A stretch of DNA of 64,000 nt from Prochlorococcus sp. MIT 1307 (GCF_034092395.1 NZ_CP139301.1:558001-622000), one strand, 5' to 3'; shown: positions 9,636 to 18,652, counted from the first letter of the stretch. Program-made: numbers and translations. The notes: generated from the letters alone by a model not told the origin.

Positions 9636-11303
9636 TTAAAGCTTTATCGGATCTACTCCACTTACGACTGGGGCAACAGAACATAGTTCCAAATCAGGGT
9701 GATCTTCTTGGAGCTGACTTAAATTCCAATCATTTTTAAACAACAGAACAGGTCTTTGCCAAGCGTCTTGAACTGTCTTGCAATTAAAAATACGACCTAA
9801 TTCATCCAAAACCGTCCAACCACCAGTTACCCATCGAGCTACCTGAAATCCCATTGGTTCAAGTTGTGTTGAAACTCCATATTCATTTTCCAGCCTATGT
9901 TGAACAACTTCCAACTGAAGCTGACCCACCGCTGCCAAGATTGGGTCACGTTTACTTTGATCTGTGTCATAAAGAATCTGAACAGCTCCTTCCTCTCTTA
10001 ATTCATTTACTCCTTTCCTAAAATTCTTAAAAGAAGAAGGGTTGGGATTGCGCAACCAACTGAATATTTCTGGACTAAAGCAAGGAATACCTTCGTATTC
10101 AACTCTTTTACCAGTATACAAAGTGTCACCAATCACGAACATCCCAGGATTATTTAGTCCAATAACATCCCCTGGGTAGGCATCATCTACAACTGCACGA
10201 TCTTGTCCGAAAATCTTTTGAGGCCGAGACAATCGAAGCATTTTTCCTGTCCTCGCATGACGAACATTCATATCTTTTTCAAATCGTCCACTGCATACAC
10301 GAACAAATGCAACTCTGTCTCGATGTCTAGGGTCCATATTTGCCTGTAATTTAAAAACAAATCCACTAAAATTTGGTGTCAAAGGGTCTACCGGGCCATC
10401 ACTACTTATACGCGCAACTGGCAATTGTGCCATTTCTAAAAATGCATCTAAGAAAGGCCTAACTCCGAAGTTAGTCATAGCCGAACCAAAGAAAACAGGG
10501 GTCAGCTCTCCAGCATGTATAAGTTCTAAATCCATCTCAGAACCTGCTGCTTCGAGTAGTTCAATCTCTTCTAATGCTTTATCTAAAAGCTCATCTTCAA
10601 CTAGGTTTTGCAATTGTGGGTCATTAATTGCTAAGTGACGTTCACTTGATTGCTTTCCTCTTTCTGCACGGTCAAAAAGGATAACTTCCTTAGTGCGTCG
10701 ATCAACAACACCACGGAATTGTTCTCCGCTACCTATTGGCCAATTAACTGCCCAAGTTGCGAGACCCAGCTCAGCCTCAATCTCATCTAATAAGGCAAGA
10801 GGTTCTTGCCCAGGTCGATCCATTTTATTGAAAAAAGTAAAAATTGGAATCTGTCTCATTCGACATACCTCAAACAACTTTCTTGTTTGAGGTTCTAGAC
10901 CTTTTGCAGCATCTTCAAGCATTACGGCATTATCGGCAGCAGCAAGAGTGCGGTAAGTATCCTCGGAGAAGTCCTGATGCCCAGGAGTATCCAAAAGATT
11001 AATAGTGGTATCGCTGTAATCAAACTGTAAAACTGTAGAAGTTATCGAAATTCCTCTTTGCTTTTCAAGATCCATCCAATCAGAGGTCACCTTACGTTGT
11101 TCACCTCTAGCCTTTACTGCTCCAGCCTGTTGAATAGCGCCTCCATACAACAACAACTTCTCTGTAAGGGTTGTTTTCCCTGCATCAGGGTGAGAAATAA
11201 TCGCAAAATTTCTGCGCCTAACTACCTCTTGAGCAAGGGCAGCAGCAAACAACTCATCTTGATTGGATGAGGAGGATTCTTCAGCTGAATTAACCAGTCT
11301 CAT
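9636..11303 (-). CDS. prfC: Peptide chain release factor 3
   Basis: A 555-residue translational GTPase that removes class-I release factors from the ribosome. It shows the G1 motif [10 protein letters not shown], switch region and G3 [16 protein letters not shown], and G4 FFNKMDR, followed by domain II and C-terminal domain III ending in DPNRF-free RF3-type sequence. I chose the ATG at 11303 ([10 protein letters not shown]), since the only upstream start is a TTG at 11345 that would overlap the preceding methyltransferase gene. It follows that gene by 38 bases on the same strand. Confidence 0.92.
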   Translation of the reverse strand: MRLVNSAEESSSSNQDELFAAALAQEVVRRRNFAIISHPDAGKTTLTEKLLLYGGAIQQAGAVKARGEQRKVTSDWMDLEKQRGISITSTVLQFDYSDTTINLLDTPGHQDFSEDTYRTLAAADNAVMLEDAAKGLEPQTRKLFEVCRMRQIPIFTFFNKMDRPGQEPLALLDEIEAELGLATWAVNWPIGSGEQFRGVVDRRTKEVILFDRAERGKQSSERHLAINDPQLQNLVEDELLDKALEEIELLEAAGSEMDLELIHAGELTPVFFGSAMTNFGVRPFLDAFLEMAQLPVARISSDGPVDPLTPNFSGFVFKLQANMDPRHRDRVAFVRVCSGRFEKDMNVRHARTGKMLRLSRPQKIFGQDRAVVDDAYPGDVIGLNNPGMFVIGDTLYTGKRVEYEGIPCFSPEIFSWLRNPNPSSFKNFRKGVNELREEGAVQILYDTDQSKRDPILAAVGQLQLEVVQHRLENEYGVSTQLEPMGFQVARWVTGGWTVLDELGRIFNCKTVQDAWQRPVLLFKNDWNLSQLQEDHPDLELCSVAPVVSGVDPIKL

Positions 11304-11341
11304 CGATTCCAAATACAAACACCAGTTTCTCGAATGACCTT

Positions 11342-12037
11342 TCAAAAAGTACCAACCACTTCAAGATAACGGTCCTCTACCTCATACACGCAGAGGTTGG
11401 CCAATCCTTCATTATCAAGCTGAGCCCGCACTTCATCAACTGTAAATGCAGCTTTCAATGAAGCCACATAATCTTTAATAAGAACCTCTGGGCCATCGGG
11501 CAAATAAGTCTTTTGCAATTTGAGCACCTCATCAAAAGTGGAAGGCCTCCTCAAATCCCGATGCAAATGAATAGAACCATTAATAGACAAGGACTTTAAG
11601 GCTTTCCAAAATTGGATGGGATTATGAAGATGGTGCAGCAAACTATTACTCACAATCAAATCTGCTGGCTTCTCTAACTTGACTGATCCATTAGCTATCG
11701 AAAAAATATCCGAACATAAATAATTGAGCTTCCTGAAATCATACAAACTACATTTTTGTTTTTTACTACGCCTTGCTTCATTCAGCATTGCTTCAGAACC
11801 ATCTACCCCCAAGACCTCCACAAAAGGCCATCTACGGCTAAGACGCTCGGCGATATTGCCAGGCCCGCACCCCAGATCAACTATCAAGCTTCCTGTCTCA
11901 AGTGTTTTTTCATGTAAAAAAAGATATTCATCGATCCGATGAATGAATAAACAATCACTTTGAGCGAAATCAGCTTCTGCATAAGCTTTTACCTGAAAGG
12001 GATCTTGCATTAATTCCGGCTCTAAAACACGTTTCAT
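11342..12037 (-). CDS. SAM-dependent class I methyltransferase
   Basis: A 231-residue Rossmann-fold methyltransferase. Motif I is [14 protein letters not shown] (about 53-66), the acidic residue after strand 2 is in GVDGSEAML, and motif IV-like [11 protein letters not shown] follows. These are cofactor-binding features; the acceptor is not determinable. The C-terminal part includes [10 protein letters not shown]. It resembles trans-aconitate or menaquinone-type small-molecule methyltransferases in general shape only. It lies directly upstream of prfC on the minus strand and is divergent from nrdJ, with a 112-base intergenic region between them. Confidence 0.75.
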   Translation of the reverse strand: MKRVLEPELMQDPFQVKAYAEADFAQSDCLFIHRIDEYLFLHEKTLETGSLIVDLGCGPGNIAERLSRRWPFVEVLGVDGSEAMLNEARRSKKQKCSLYDFRKLNYLCSDIFSIANGSVKLEKPADLIVSNSLLHHLHNPIQFWKALKSLSINGSIHLHRDLRRPSTFDEVLKLQKTYLPDGPEVLIKDYVASLKAAFTVDEVRAQLDNEGLANLCVYEVEDRYLEVVGTF

Positions 12038-12149
12038 GAGAGTCTCAAAAGTCTCCTTATATTGTTTACAACACTGCAGATGGTGTTAAAAAAACTTGCC
12101 GCCCCCACAAGTGGCGTTAGCGTGCCGTTACTTCTGCGCATAGCTGAAC

Positions 12150-14489
12150 TTGACACTTACTCCTAATAAACCAGAAATCGTAATGCCTGCCTTTGGAATT
12201 GGAGATCACCGTGCAGATTTCCCAGCCACCGCACCAGCCGCAAACCCAGTCTTTTACAGGACATATAGTCGCAAAACCATTTCAGGGAGAGAGAGCTGGA
12301 GCGAAGTAGGAAAAAGAAATCTTGAAGGCCTACGACAACTAGGCAGGCTCAATCAAGACGAAATAAATCTCATGGCTCATATGCAAGCCGAGAAAAAAGC
12401 TCTTCCATCTGGTCGATGGTTGTGGATTGGAGGCACCTCATGGATAGAAAAAAAACAAAATTTCTCAGGTGCCTATAACTGCACATCGACCAATTTGGTG
12501 GATTGGAAAGCTTTTGCCCTCATGATGGATCTAGCAATGATGGGTTGCGGCACAGGTGCAGTGATTGAACCGCATCTTATTGATCAACTACCTGTAGTAA
12601 TTAACACTATAAAAATTAAAGAGGTTACTCAAATAGGCCTCACACCTTCGAGCGAAAGGCAAGAAATAACTACTTACAAAATCAATGGCAATGAAGTTTT
12701 TATAAAAGTTGGTGATAGTCGTCGGGGCTGGGTTGATAGCTACGAATTACTTCTAGAATTATGCAGTGATCAAAGATTCGCTGGAAGTGAAATTAATTTA
12801 TTGATTGACCTATCTGATGTAAGGCCTGTAGGTGAATCGCTAAAAGGGTTTGGAGGAATGGCCAACCCAGTAAAACTCAAGGATTTATATGGGAGAGTAG
12901 CTCATCTTCTTAACAAAGCAGTTGGTAGAAAGCTGACCTCTGTTGAATGTTGCCTCTTAATAGACGAAGCCGCTGTAACAATCGTAGCTGGCAACATAAG
13001 GCGCAGTGCGGGTATGCGTCAGTTTTCAGCAAACGATTTAAAGGCCGCAGGCGCTAAGGAAAATCTCTGGCAACAAGATTCAGATGGAAACTGGCGCATA
13101 GATCCTGAAAAGGATGCTTTAAGAATGGCAAACCATACTCGTGTTTATCACAATCGTCCAAGCCTCGAGGTTATTCTCGAAGCGGTTACAAAACAATTTC
13201 AATCAGGAGAAGGGGCAATTCAATTTGCCCCTGAATCAATAGCAAGAGCAAACGCTGATCTTCTAAATACACCAGAGCTGAAAACGGAATTCATAGATAT
13301 CTATTGCGACCAAGGGAAAGAAGAGGCAGGTCTTTGGCTACAAGCAAACCATGGTCCTTTTGATAAGGATGAGTTAGATCATCGACTAGGCAGATATGGC
13401 CTTAACCCCTGCGGAGAAATTCTTGGGGCAGATTTCCATTGCAACTTGGCTGAAGTTCACTTAAACCAGATTGATCCTTCTGACGAGCAAGGCCTAGCTA
13501 ACGCATTTAAAGCTGCTGCCTTATCAGTAGCTTGCCTCCTTAATCATCATTTTGAAGTAGACCGTTATAGACAAAGTCGTGAATGGGATCCAATTGTTGG
13601 CGTCAGTTTTACAGGCCTTTTTGATTTTTTTGTTCATGCTTTTGGTACTCCTTGGCTTAAATGGTGGGAATCTGGAAGACCAAACACCGAGGAGGGAATT
13701 ACTTTCAAAAAGCAGGAAGAGAAATATCTCACCAGTTGGAAAAAAACAGTAAGAGAAACTGTCTGGGATTATTGCGATAGGAATGGACTTCATCGCCCTA
13801 ACCGGTGCACTACCGTGCAACCAGCAGGGACCAAAAGTCTTCTAACAGGAGCTGCCCCGGGATGGCATCCTCCTAAAGCTCAACGCTTTATTAGAAGGAT
13901 AACTTTTAGAAAGAATGACCCAGTAGCAATGGCCTGTATGGATTACGGCTACACAGTTGTTCCATCACAATCCGACAAGGATGATAACGGTCGATTACTG
14001 GATGATCCATTCGATCCTCGTTGCACAGAATGGCTCGTAGAGATCCCAACCGAAGTTAGTTGGGCAAACTTGCCAGGAGCAGATGCTGTCGACATCAACA
14101 ATTTTTCAGCTCTAGCCCAATTTGATTTCTACATGCAAGTACAAAGTCACTACACAGAGCACAACACTTCAGCAACTATCGAATTTCGTGAAAATGAAAT
14201 ACAACCTCTAGCAAATGCCTTATACAAAGCCATAGAAAATAGTGAGGGCTATATATCAGCTGCCCTCCTTGCTCGCTTTGATGCAAATGCAACCTTTCCT
14301 AGGCTGCCTTTCGAACCAATTGATGCAGCAACATATGAAAGTCTCCAATCAGAGGTCATCAAAAGAAGGGTCAGTACTGACTTCTTCGAGGCATTGAGTC
14401 GCTATGACGAAGGAGAATTAACAGAGGCAGGGCCTGCAGGTTGCGATTCAGACAAGTGCTTACTTCCCCTAGAAAAGCCAAGTACCTGA
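12150..14489 (+). CDS. nrdJ: Adenosylcobalamin-dependent ribonucleoside-triphosphate reductase (class II, monomeric)
   Basis: A 779-residue class II ribonucleotide reductase that makes deoxyribonucleotides using a radical generated from adenosylcobalamin, so it needs B12 but not oxygen or iron. Landmarks are YNCTSTNLVDW (an active-site cysteine region), MGCGTGAV, GLNPCGEILG with the finger-loop cysteine and glutamate, TVQPAGTKSLL, and the C-terminal redox tail ending in GCDSDKCLLP. Length fits the monomeric Lactobacillus-type enzyme found in marine picocyanobacteria. The start shown is a TTG; an in-frame ATG at 12183 is the alternative. It is divergent from the methyltransferase gene. Confidence 0.92.
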   Translation: MTLTPNKPEIVMPAFGIGDHRADFPATAPAANPVFYRTYSRKTISGRESWSEVGKRNLEGLRQLGRLNQDEINLMAHMQAEKKALPSGRWLWIGGTSWIEKKQNFSGAYNCTSTNLVDWKAFALMMDLAMMGCGTGAVIEPHLIDQLPVVINTIKIKEVTQIGLTPSSERQEITTYKINGNEVFIKVGDSRRGWVDSYELLLELCSDQRFAGSEINLLIDLSDVRPVGESLKGFGGMANPVKLKDLYGRVAHLLNKAVGRKLTSVECCLLIDEAAVTIVAGNIRRSAGMRQFSANDLKAAGAKENLWQQDSDGNWRIDPEKDALRMANHTRVYHNRPSLEVILEAVTKQFQSGEGAIQFAPESIARANADLLNTPELKTEFIDIYCDQGKEEAGLWLQANHGPFDKDELDHRLGRYGLNPCGEILGADFHCNLAEVHLNQIDPSDEQGLANAFKAAALSVACLLNHHFEVDRYRQSREWDPIVGVSFTGLFDFFVHAFGTPWLKWWESGRPNTEEGITFKKQEEKYLTSWKKTVRETVWDYCDRNGLHRPNRCTTVQPAGTKSLLTGAAPGWHPPKAQRFIRRITFRKNDPVAMACMDYGYTVVPSQSDKDDNGRLLDDPFDPRCTEWLVEIPTEVSWANLPGADAVDINNFSALAQFDFYMQVQSHYTEHNTSATIEFRENEIQPLANALYKAIENSEGYISAALLARFDANATFPRLPFEPIDAATYESLQSEVIKRRVSTDFFEALSRYDEGELTEAGPAGCDSDKCLLPLEKPST

Positions 14490-14563
14490 AAAAGCAAAAA
14501 TTAGGAATCATCTAAGAAAACTTAGTTGATTTTCGGTTACTCCTAGACAAAGTAAAAATATTT

Positions 14564-14584
14564 ATGCCCTTTTCTTAAGGGCAT
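14564..14584. terminator. Hairpin, likely terminator after nrdJ
   Basis: An inverted repeat ATGCCCT/AGGGCAT with a short loop lies about 75 bases after the nrdJ stop. It lacks a strong following T-run, so it may act as a weak terminator or mRNA-stabilising hairpin. Confidence 0.5.
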
Positions 14585-14677
14585 AATCACAAAGTAAATA
14601 TTCCTTGGCCAGTTAGTCATAAAAAGAGCTAATAGTAAAGGAGTAGGCAAAGAGGCTTACTTCTTCAGTAAAAAAAA

Positions 14678-14929
14678 ATGACCACAACACAAAGGCCGGT
14701 CGAATCAATGAGCAGGGGAGTACGTGACGCCATTGTGGATCAGCTTCGTGCTTGTAAAACCCCAGAAGAAATACTCCATTTCGAAACCTGGTTCAATTCT
14801 GAAACCAACTCAGGGCCTTTGTATGAGGTTATTTGCGATTTCCTTCGAACAAGATCTATTTCACGCGGTCTAGCAGCCAAGTGGCTAGGAATACTATTAA
14901 ACGACAGAGATAGAAAATTAAAAGCCTAG
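14678..14929 (+). CDS. Conserved hypothetical protein, 83 aa
   Basis: A small soluble protein starting MTTTQRPVESMSRGVRD and ending NDRDRKLKA. It is rich in charged residues and probably helical (DQLRACKTPEEILHFETWFN). I do not recognise a named family. It has its own intergenic spaces on both sides and a codon use like neighbouring core genes, which supports it as real. No signal peptide or membrane helix is present. Confidence 0.6.
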   Translation: MTTTQRPVESMSRGVRDAIVDQLRACKTPEEILHFETWFNSETNSGPLYEVICDFLRTRSISRGLAAKWLGILLNDRDRKLKA

Positions 14930-14950
14930 CGACAATGAAGGCAATGAAAT

Positions 14951-15073
14951 ATGACAGGAGGATTACATAAAAAATCTTTATATGTTAATAAGCATCCTTG
15001 TACTTGTTGGCACAAGAATCAAAGGTATAAAGCTAGGAATTATAAAGATTTTTGGCTGCCAACTACTAACTAA
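14951..15073 (+). CDS. Possible 40-aa ORF
   Basis: An ATG-initiated frame of 40 residues (MTGGLHKKSLYVNKHPCTC at its start), preceded by no clear ribosome site, between the 83-aa gene and a convergent small membrane gene. The two closely spaced cysteines and basic character recall tiny zinc-binding proteins, but there is no complete motif. It may be chance or a remnant. Confidence 0.25.
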   Translation: MTGGLHKKSLYVNKHPCTCWHKNQRYKARNYKDFWLPTTN

Positions 15074-15270
15074 AAAGGGAATGGTCCACTTTGGCCAGCG
15101 GCTGAAGTGAAACCTGAGAGGGCCCATACTCCAAAAGAGAAAAGGGCACAACCCGCAAAAAACATTAAGTGACTGATGACACGAATGCGCTCTACATCAC
15201 CAATTTCCCCAGTCATAGGGAGATCACCCAAAAAGCGAGACTGTTCACTTTTCTTGCTGGAACTGGCCAT
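15070..15270 (-). CDS. Small single-pass membrane protein, 66 aa
   Basis: Encodes a polar N terminus (MASSSKKSEQSRFLGDLP), then GEIGDVERIRVISH, one hydrophobic helix (about residues 34-51, FFAGCALFSFGVWALSGF), and a short Gly/Phe-rich tail. The size and layout resemble small thylakoid or photosystem-associated subunits, but I cannot name it. It is the last gene before the island and reads toward the 83-aa gene. Codon use looks native. Confidence 0.6.
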   Translation of the reverse strand: MASSSKKSEQSRFLGDLPMTGEIGDVERIRVISHLMFFAGCALFSFGVWALSGFTSAAGQSGPFPF

Positions 15271-16052
15271 AAGAGGTGATAAGAGAATCTTTGAATCAAA
15301 ATTATCGCATATGAATCAAGAAAATCCCCAGCATTCTTTATGGTTTGTGAATTATTAATTCGTTTGGAGAGGAAGATCCCCTTGATTAAGTTGCAAATAA
15401 CAAATAATCATTTCTTTGAATTTCAAAAGGCATTAGGCAAGTCATAAAATATATTGTTTAAGGTTAACAAAAAGATTCGGACACAAAACACCAGGATATA
15501 AAGAGCTTTCAAAATGATAAAAAATCAAAATACTAGGCATTTCATTCTATTTAATTAATATTAGGGGAGGCGGCATCTTTATTTTAATTCACAGCAAAGA
15601 CTCTCCTCTAGAATTATGTGGATTAATATTACTTCCACCTTTATTGATCCTGAAATGAACTGAGATCTAAACATCACTATGCTAATTCCACGAAATCGTT
15701 AGAGACTAAGTTTTAACAATTAAAGATCCTAAAATATCTAGAATTTGAATTCAAGAAAAATGAAGAAGTATTTTCAAGCAAAGAAGTGTAAAAAGAAATT
15801 CTTGAAGGTTTAGCTAGGCAAATAACAGCAAATAGTTTAAGGTCAATCTAAATATTTCAAAATTAATCTAGGGTAGAGAAGAGAAAATTTTTAATAGCCA
15901 AAGAGCAACCTATAGAAGACTATGTAGTGATAGTTCTAGGGGAATGAACCATAAGACACACAAAATAGTAGAAATTATCCCGATTCAGAAAAGAAATTCT
16001 GTTATTAATTATTTGTCTAATGAACAGCTCTCCTCCATTAATTATATGCCAA
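15271..16052. other. A+T-rich gene-free stretch
   Basis: About 780 bases without a credible gene on either strand. It is very A+T-rich, with frequent stops in all frames. I see no RNA gene, repeat array or clear regulatory site. It separates chromosomal genes from the first recognisable element remnant and may be decayed element sequence. Confidence 0.5.
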
Positions 16053-16153
16053 CAAAGCTTCCTTGGCGCTCACAGCAACAGACGAATTCTTAAAGAACTC
16101 CATGGTCTACTGATACTCCAAAACCATTTAATTGCAAGGAAGTGGGATCGAAG

Positions 16154-16435
16154 CTATGCAGCCTCGAAGCACCAACTAAGCTCTTTCCGTCGTCGCTGAT
16201 GCCATAAAAGACATCTTGATGTCAGATGTTCACCATGAGGAATCAACCTTTCTTGGATGTGGCACGTAAGAAGAGTTCGGCAATGCTTATCGCAGCAATA
16301 GTTGAAGTGTTGGCACGTTATGCAAACGCAAGCTGAACGAGATTTTTTGAGCACTCCTTGGTCGAGATAGTCCCACTCGGATTCTTCGTTGAAGCGTTTG
16401 ACTGGAATCGCTTTCTTGGCCTGACTCTTACAGAT
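16154..16435 (-). pseudogene. Cys-rich mini-protein gene, copy 1 (start codon lost)
   Basis: An open frame of about 93 codons containing CVCITCQHFNYCCDKHC followed by IPHGEHLTSRC and a terminal EAA. The clustered Cys/His residues suggest a zinc-binding domain. The codon that is ATG in copies 2 and 3 is ATC here, and no in-frame ATG lies upstream before a stop, so normal initiation is lost unless the internal ATG at 16354 (MLKKSRSAC) is used. This is the only copy in which the C-terminal half is uninterrupted. Function unknown. Confidence 0.5.
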
Positions 16436-16585
16436 TGACCTAATCCAATAGGAGCCGCTGGAATCATCCAGTCATCAGCCTTGAAGACTGCATACGGGAA
16501 GAGGATGAAGCCATGAGCTTTAAAGTAGTACGCTTGTCCTGCCCATAGATGTCTGGACTGTCAATACAAGAAAAAACTCATTAGT

Positions 16586-16759
16586 ATGCCTGAAATTTTT
16601 GGCATCAAAGTGAAAGCAGTTCTTCCATTGGTTTTAGCTTTATCAGTTAGTGCAGCTCCAGCTTTGGCTTGGGGTGGTGGTGATTGTCCGTTTTCCAAGA
16701 AAGCTACAAATCAGGAAGCATCCACTGAAAAAGTAGAGAACTCCGACTCTTCCAATTAA
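16586..16759 (+). CDS. Secreted CPFSKK mini-protein, copy 1
   Basis: A 57-residue protein too short for most gene finders. It starts MPEIFGIKVKAVLPLV and has a signal peptide with hydrophobic core LPLVLALSVSAAPALA, a likely AXA cleavage (ALA), then a mature peptide of about 30 residues beginning WGGGDCPFSKK and ending in a charged, Ser-rich tail. The same gene occurs at 25161 and, inverted, at 48394, with mostly conservative substitutions, which argues that it is translated and selected. It always precedes the acidic membrane mini-protein and lies near an integrase. A single cysteine remains in the mature peptide. Function unknown. Confidence 0.65.
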   Translation: MPEIFGIKVKAVLPLVLALSVSAAPALAWGGGDCPFSKKATNQEASTEKVENSDSSN

Positions 16760-16800
16760 CGAGAAATCCATTAAGCTCACTGGAATTTAATTTTTAGACA

Positions 16801-16959
16801 GTGGGCTTCGATCTAGTAGCAATCAGCTTTTCTTCTGTGCTGGCTCTAGGTGCAATCTGGCTGCTGAGCAGCTTCTTTGAAGAAGATGATGACGACCAAG
16901 ACGGTGGTGGATTGGGTTCGCCTGTTTATGTACCTGCTTATGCAGGTAGTCCTGCCTAA
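16801..16959 (+). CDS. Acidic membrane mini-protein, copy 1
   Basis: A 52-residue protein starting at GTG: a short N terminus, one hydrophobic helix (LVAISFSSVLALGAIWLLSS), then a strongly acidic run (FFEEDDDDQDGGG) and a tail GSPVYVPAYAGSPA. It lies 41 bases after the secreted CPFSKK peptide gene and the pair is repeated three times in the window with both frames kept. The topology suggests a single-pass membrane peptide with a charged soluble tail. The family is not one I can name. Confidence 0.65.
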   Translation: MGFDLVAISFSSVLALGAIWLLSSFFEEDDDDQDGGGLGSPVYVPAYAGSPA

Positions 16960-16970
16960 CCGAAATAGCT

Positions 16971-17276
16971 TTAATTCCTGAGTTTCGCAGCAGCTTTTTT
17001 CGTATCAGCCAAATCGTATGTATAGGTGTATGTCCTGTAATAAGTAGCTAAATCATGCCCTAATGACTTGCATGCACTTCTTGGGTCGAGGTCGCTATGA
17101 ATAGGCCTGGTGCCCTAACTGTATCGAATGTCCATCAAAACCAAATCTTCTAGGCCTTCAACATCCATCTTCTTGACCTGGTCTTGTAAATACTTCAACC
17201 ATTGCCTTGCTTGATATTTGGTTTCTTGTGGGTCGTAATTGTCAAGATTAAAAGTAATAGGTCTTTCTATGTTCAT
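16971..17276 (-). pseudogene. Tyrosine recombinase C-terminal remnant (stop-interrupted)
   Basis: Translating the minus strand gives IERPITFNLDNYDPQETKY, then LVLMDIRYS, a TAG stop, then in the same frame SDLDPRSACKSLGHDLATYY and a final Tyr-containing segment. This aligns with the last 100 residues of the intact integrase at 25546-26805 (ERPYTFGLDNYDP; DLRHAWGIRS; LDPRQSCKSLGHDI). The catalytic RHxW box is destroyed: His has become Tyr and the Trp codon is a stop. The N-terminal three quarters are missing. It is therefore a dead recombinase marking an old integration. Confidence 0.8.
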
Positions 17277-17279
17277 CAG

Positions 17280-17309
17280 ATCCTTTTACTAACAACTAAT
17301 TTGCGTTGA
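17280..17309 (+). pseudogene. Last ten codons of the element replicative helicase
   Basis: The sequence reads ILLLTTNLR then TGA, matching IPLLTTDLR at the very end of the helicase gene ending at 30317. Homology continues downstream into the shared leader and mini-genes, so this is the deletion scar of a once complete helicase gene. Confidence 0.7.
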
Positions 17310-17372
17310 TTACTTCCTGTCAGGGATAGTCTGGACCACACCATGAAACAGGTGAAGGAAGTCATTACATGA
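17303..17372 (+). promoter_or_regulatory. Conserved leader between helicase and mini-genes, copy 1
   Basis: About 70 bases shared with 30311-30380. Both copies contain ATTACTTCCTGTCAGGGA and, about 25 bases later, GGAAGTCATTA, which are mutually complementary at ACTTCC/GGAAGT. The conservation of the arms and of the GGACCACACCATGAAA centre, with no protein frame, suggests a structured RNA leader, an operator or a promoter region. Confidence 0.4.
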
Positions 17373-17432
17373 TAAAAACTGGTTATCTCTATTGGCTACC
17401 AATAAGTCACTCGCTATCAAGATGTTTATTTT

Positions 17433-17576
17433 ATGAATCGCCTTTTATCTAATCAAAGATCTAAATGGTTGCTTGTCATAGGACTAGCGGTAATAGGCGC
17501 AGGTATCACAGCCAAGAATGTCATCTCTTATCCCACTGAATGCGTGCCTGGTGCACTTTCTGAAGTCAGAACTTGA
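17433..17576 (+). CDS. Membrane mini-protein, 47 aa, copy 1
   Basis: Starts MNRLLSNQRSKWLL, has one hydrophobic helix (WLLVIGLAVIGAGIT) and a short tail NVISYPTECVPG. The counterpart at 30442-30585 differs by a few conservative changes (for example LAVIG to LIAIG). Because only the frame from this ATG is open in both copies, I use it rather than the longer start available in copy 2. First of three tightly spaced mini-genes. Function unknown. Confidence 0.55.
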   Translation: MNRLLSNQRSKWLLVIGLAVIGAGITAKNVISYPTECVPGALSEVRT

Positions 17577-17579
17577 GAT

Positions 17580-17768
17580 ATGAATTTTGCTGATCACTGG
17601 GCGAGGATATTTGTTGTGATTACCTTTCTAGGTTTTGGAGAAGCGCAGATTATGGGAGGGATAGTTCCCAACCTGATCGCCTTCGGACTATTTGTGGGGG
17701 CGATTGGATACTTTGCTTTAACTGGCAAGATGGCAGAAATGATTGGTCTAAAGAAGTCATCCAAATGA
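17580..17768 (+). CDS. Membrane mini-protein, 62 aa, copy 1
   Basis: Starts MNFADHWARIFVVITFLG and carries two hydrophobic stretches (about 9-21 and 28-49, GIVPNLIAFGLFVGAIGYFAL) followed by a basic tail GLKKSSK. It begins 3 bases after the previous mini-gene and overlaps the next by four bases, so the three are translationally coupled. The copy at 30589-30777 differs at about five residues. Family not recognised; probably an inner-membrane peptide. Confidence 0.65.
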   Translation: MNFADHWARIFVVITFLGFGEAQIMGGIVPNLIAFGLFVGAIGYFALTGKMAEMIGLKKSSK

Positions 17769-17899
17769 ATGACAAATGGAAGCCAACAGAAGAGCAAAGC
17801 ACAGGACCTATATCCCGTATATCAGAGTTCTTCATTAATGAACTAAACGAACTGCAAGAAGAACTTGATTGCCCTGACGAATTTACGCGAACGTCTTAA
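17765..17899 (+). pseudogene. Truncated soluble mini-protein, copy 1
   Basis: Starts MNDKWKPTEEQSTGPISRIS and matches the 71-residue protein at 30774-30989 through DCPDEF, then runs into the repeated tRNA flank and stops after four unrelated codons. The break coincides with the junction of element I and the flank copy at about 17880, so integration or recombination removed its last 28 residues. Confidence 0.7.
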
Positions 17900-17988
17900 A
17901 TGATTTCCGTAAAGACATAGGCCAAGAACATTCACCCAAACCCTTTATAACTAGTGATTGCAAGCCAGTTGCTAGTATTGATCTGGCG
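17878..17988 (+). repeat. tRNA-Ser 5' flank, copy A
   Basis: About 110 bases nearly identical to the sequence just upstream of the intact tRNA-Ser (46506-46616), including CTAGTGATTGCAAGCCAGTT. Homology stops after GATCTGGCG, before the tRNA itself. It is interpreted as the displaced right end of element I. Confidence 0.85.
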
Positions 17989-18152
17989 CAGATTTATGAA
18001 ATTTATATCAACTTACTGGGAACCTGTATGATCAATATAGCACCCTTCAAAGTAAATACTAGTGTGCTACATACCGCAGGATTTAGATTATCAGGGTATT
18101 ATTTAAGAGCCACAGATAAGCACCTTAAAAGTAATCCTAGATCTGCACATCG

Positions 18153-18602
18153 ATGACAATTACAAGCCATGGAAAACGTGAGAGTAGAGGTCGTCCTCCA
18201 ATTGATGAAATACCACTACCACCACACGTACAAAGGGCGTTAACTCTTAGGAGTGGTGGTGCGTCTTGGAAAGATGCTGCTGCTGCAGTGGATATGGACT
18301 ACAGAACGTTGAGGCGATATGTGAGAGCACATCCAGACAGCCTCCAATTCTTAGAAGAACAAACTAAAGATCACTTAGATCAAAGCCACTCAGTCTTAAT
18401 TGCCAGTGCCCCCGCTGTGGCAGAACGTCTACTGCAAATCGCCTTAGATCCCAACACGAAAAACTATGCAGCTGTAAGTGCTTGCCAAGCAGTCTTTGCC
18501 ATCATCGATAAGGGTGTTACTGACAGGGAAAATGCTGAGCAATTACGAGCAATTAGAGAGTCATTGAATGCTTTAGAAGGCGGGAGGGTTATCGATATTT
18601 GA
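18153..18602 (+). CDS. Terminase small-subunit-like HTH protein
   Basis: A 149-residue protein. The N terminus is basic with an AT-hook-like RGRPP, followed by a helix-turn-helix (SWKDAAAAVDMDYRTLRRYV, about 42-62) and an all-helical C-terminal part containing ASAPAVAERLLQIALDP, YAAVSACQAVFAIIDKG and EQLRAIRESLNALE. This order matches phage terminase small subunits of the phBC6A51 type, which recognise packaging sites and feed DNA to the large terminase. No large terminase, capsid or tail gene is present, as in satellites that redirect helper-phage packaging. Alternatively it is a transcription regulator with the same fold. Confidence 0.65.
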   Translation: MTITSHGKRESRGRPPIDEIPLPPHVQRALTLRSGGASWKDAAAAVDMDYRTLRRYVRAHPDSLQFLEEQTKDHLDQSHSVLIASAPAVAERLLQIALDPNTKNYAAVSACQAVFAIIDKGVTDRENAEQLRAIRESLNALEGGRVIDI

Positions 18603-18619
18603 AGCTACAGCACTAAATC

Positions 18620-18652
18620 AAAAAAAAAGCTCCCACCATTTCTGGTGAGAGC
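18620..18652 (-). terminator. Rho-independent terminator of the porin gene
   Basis: Reading the minus strand, GCTCTCACC and GGTGGGAGC form a nine-base stem around a six-base loop and are followed by a run of Ts. It lies about 45 bases beyond the porin stop, in the convergent gap with the TerS-like gene. Confidence 0.85.

Larger units (their letters stand above)
16055..17988. mobile_element. Element I: decayed tRNA-Ser-linked element remnant
   Basis: This interval contains only modules that recur in the intact elements: the Cys-rich ORF, the secreted CPFSKK peptide, the acidic membrane mini-protein, a broken tyrosine recombinase, the last ten codons of the replicative helicase, the three mini-genes that follow the helicase, and a copy of the tRNA-Ser 5' flank. 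The integrase tail is joined directly to the helicase tail, showing an internal deletion, and the third mini-gene is cut where the flank copy begins. I read it as the oldest of several elements inserted at tRNA-Ser(UGA). Left border is set by where the repeated sequence starts and is approximate. Confidence 0.65.

Noticed and set aside
12038-12149. Possible cobalamin riboswitch before nrdJ
   Set aside because: The gap is 112 bases and lacks a recognisable B12-box sequence or the expected long structured leader.
15660-16050. Search for an RNA gene or further element remnant
   Set aside because: No tRNA arms, hairpin-rich segment or similarity to the repeated modules could be found by eye.
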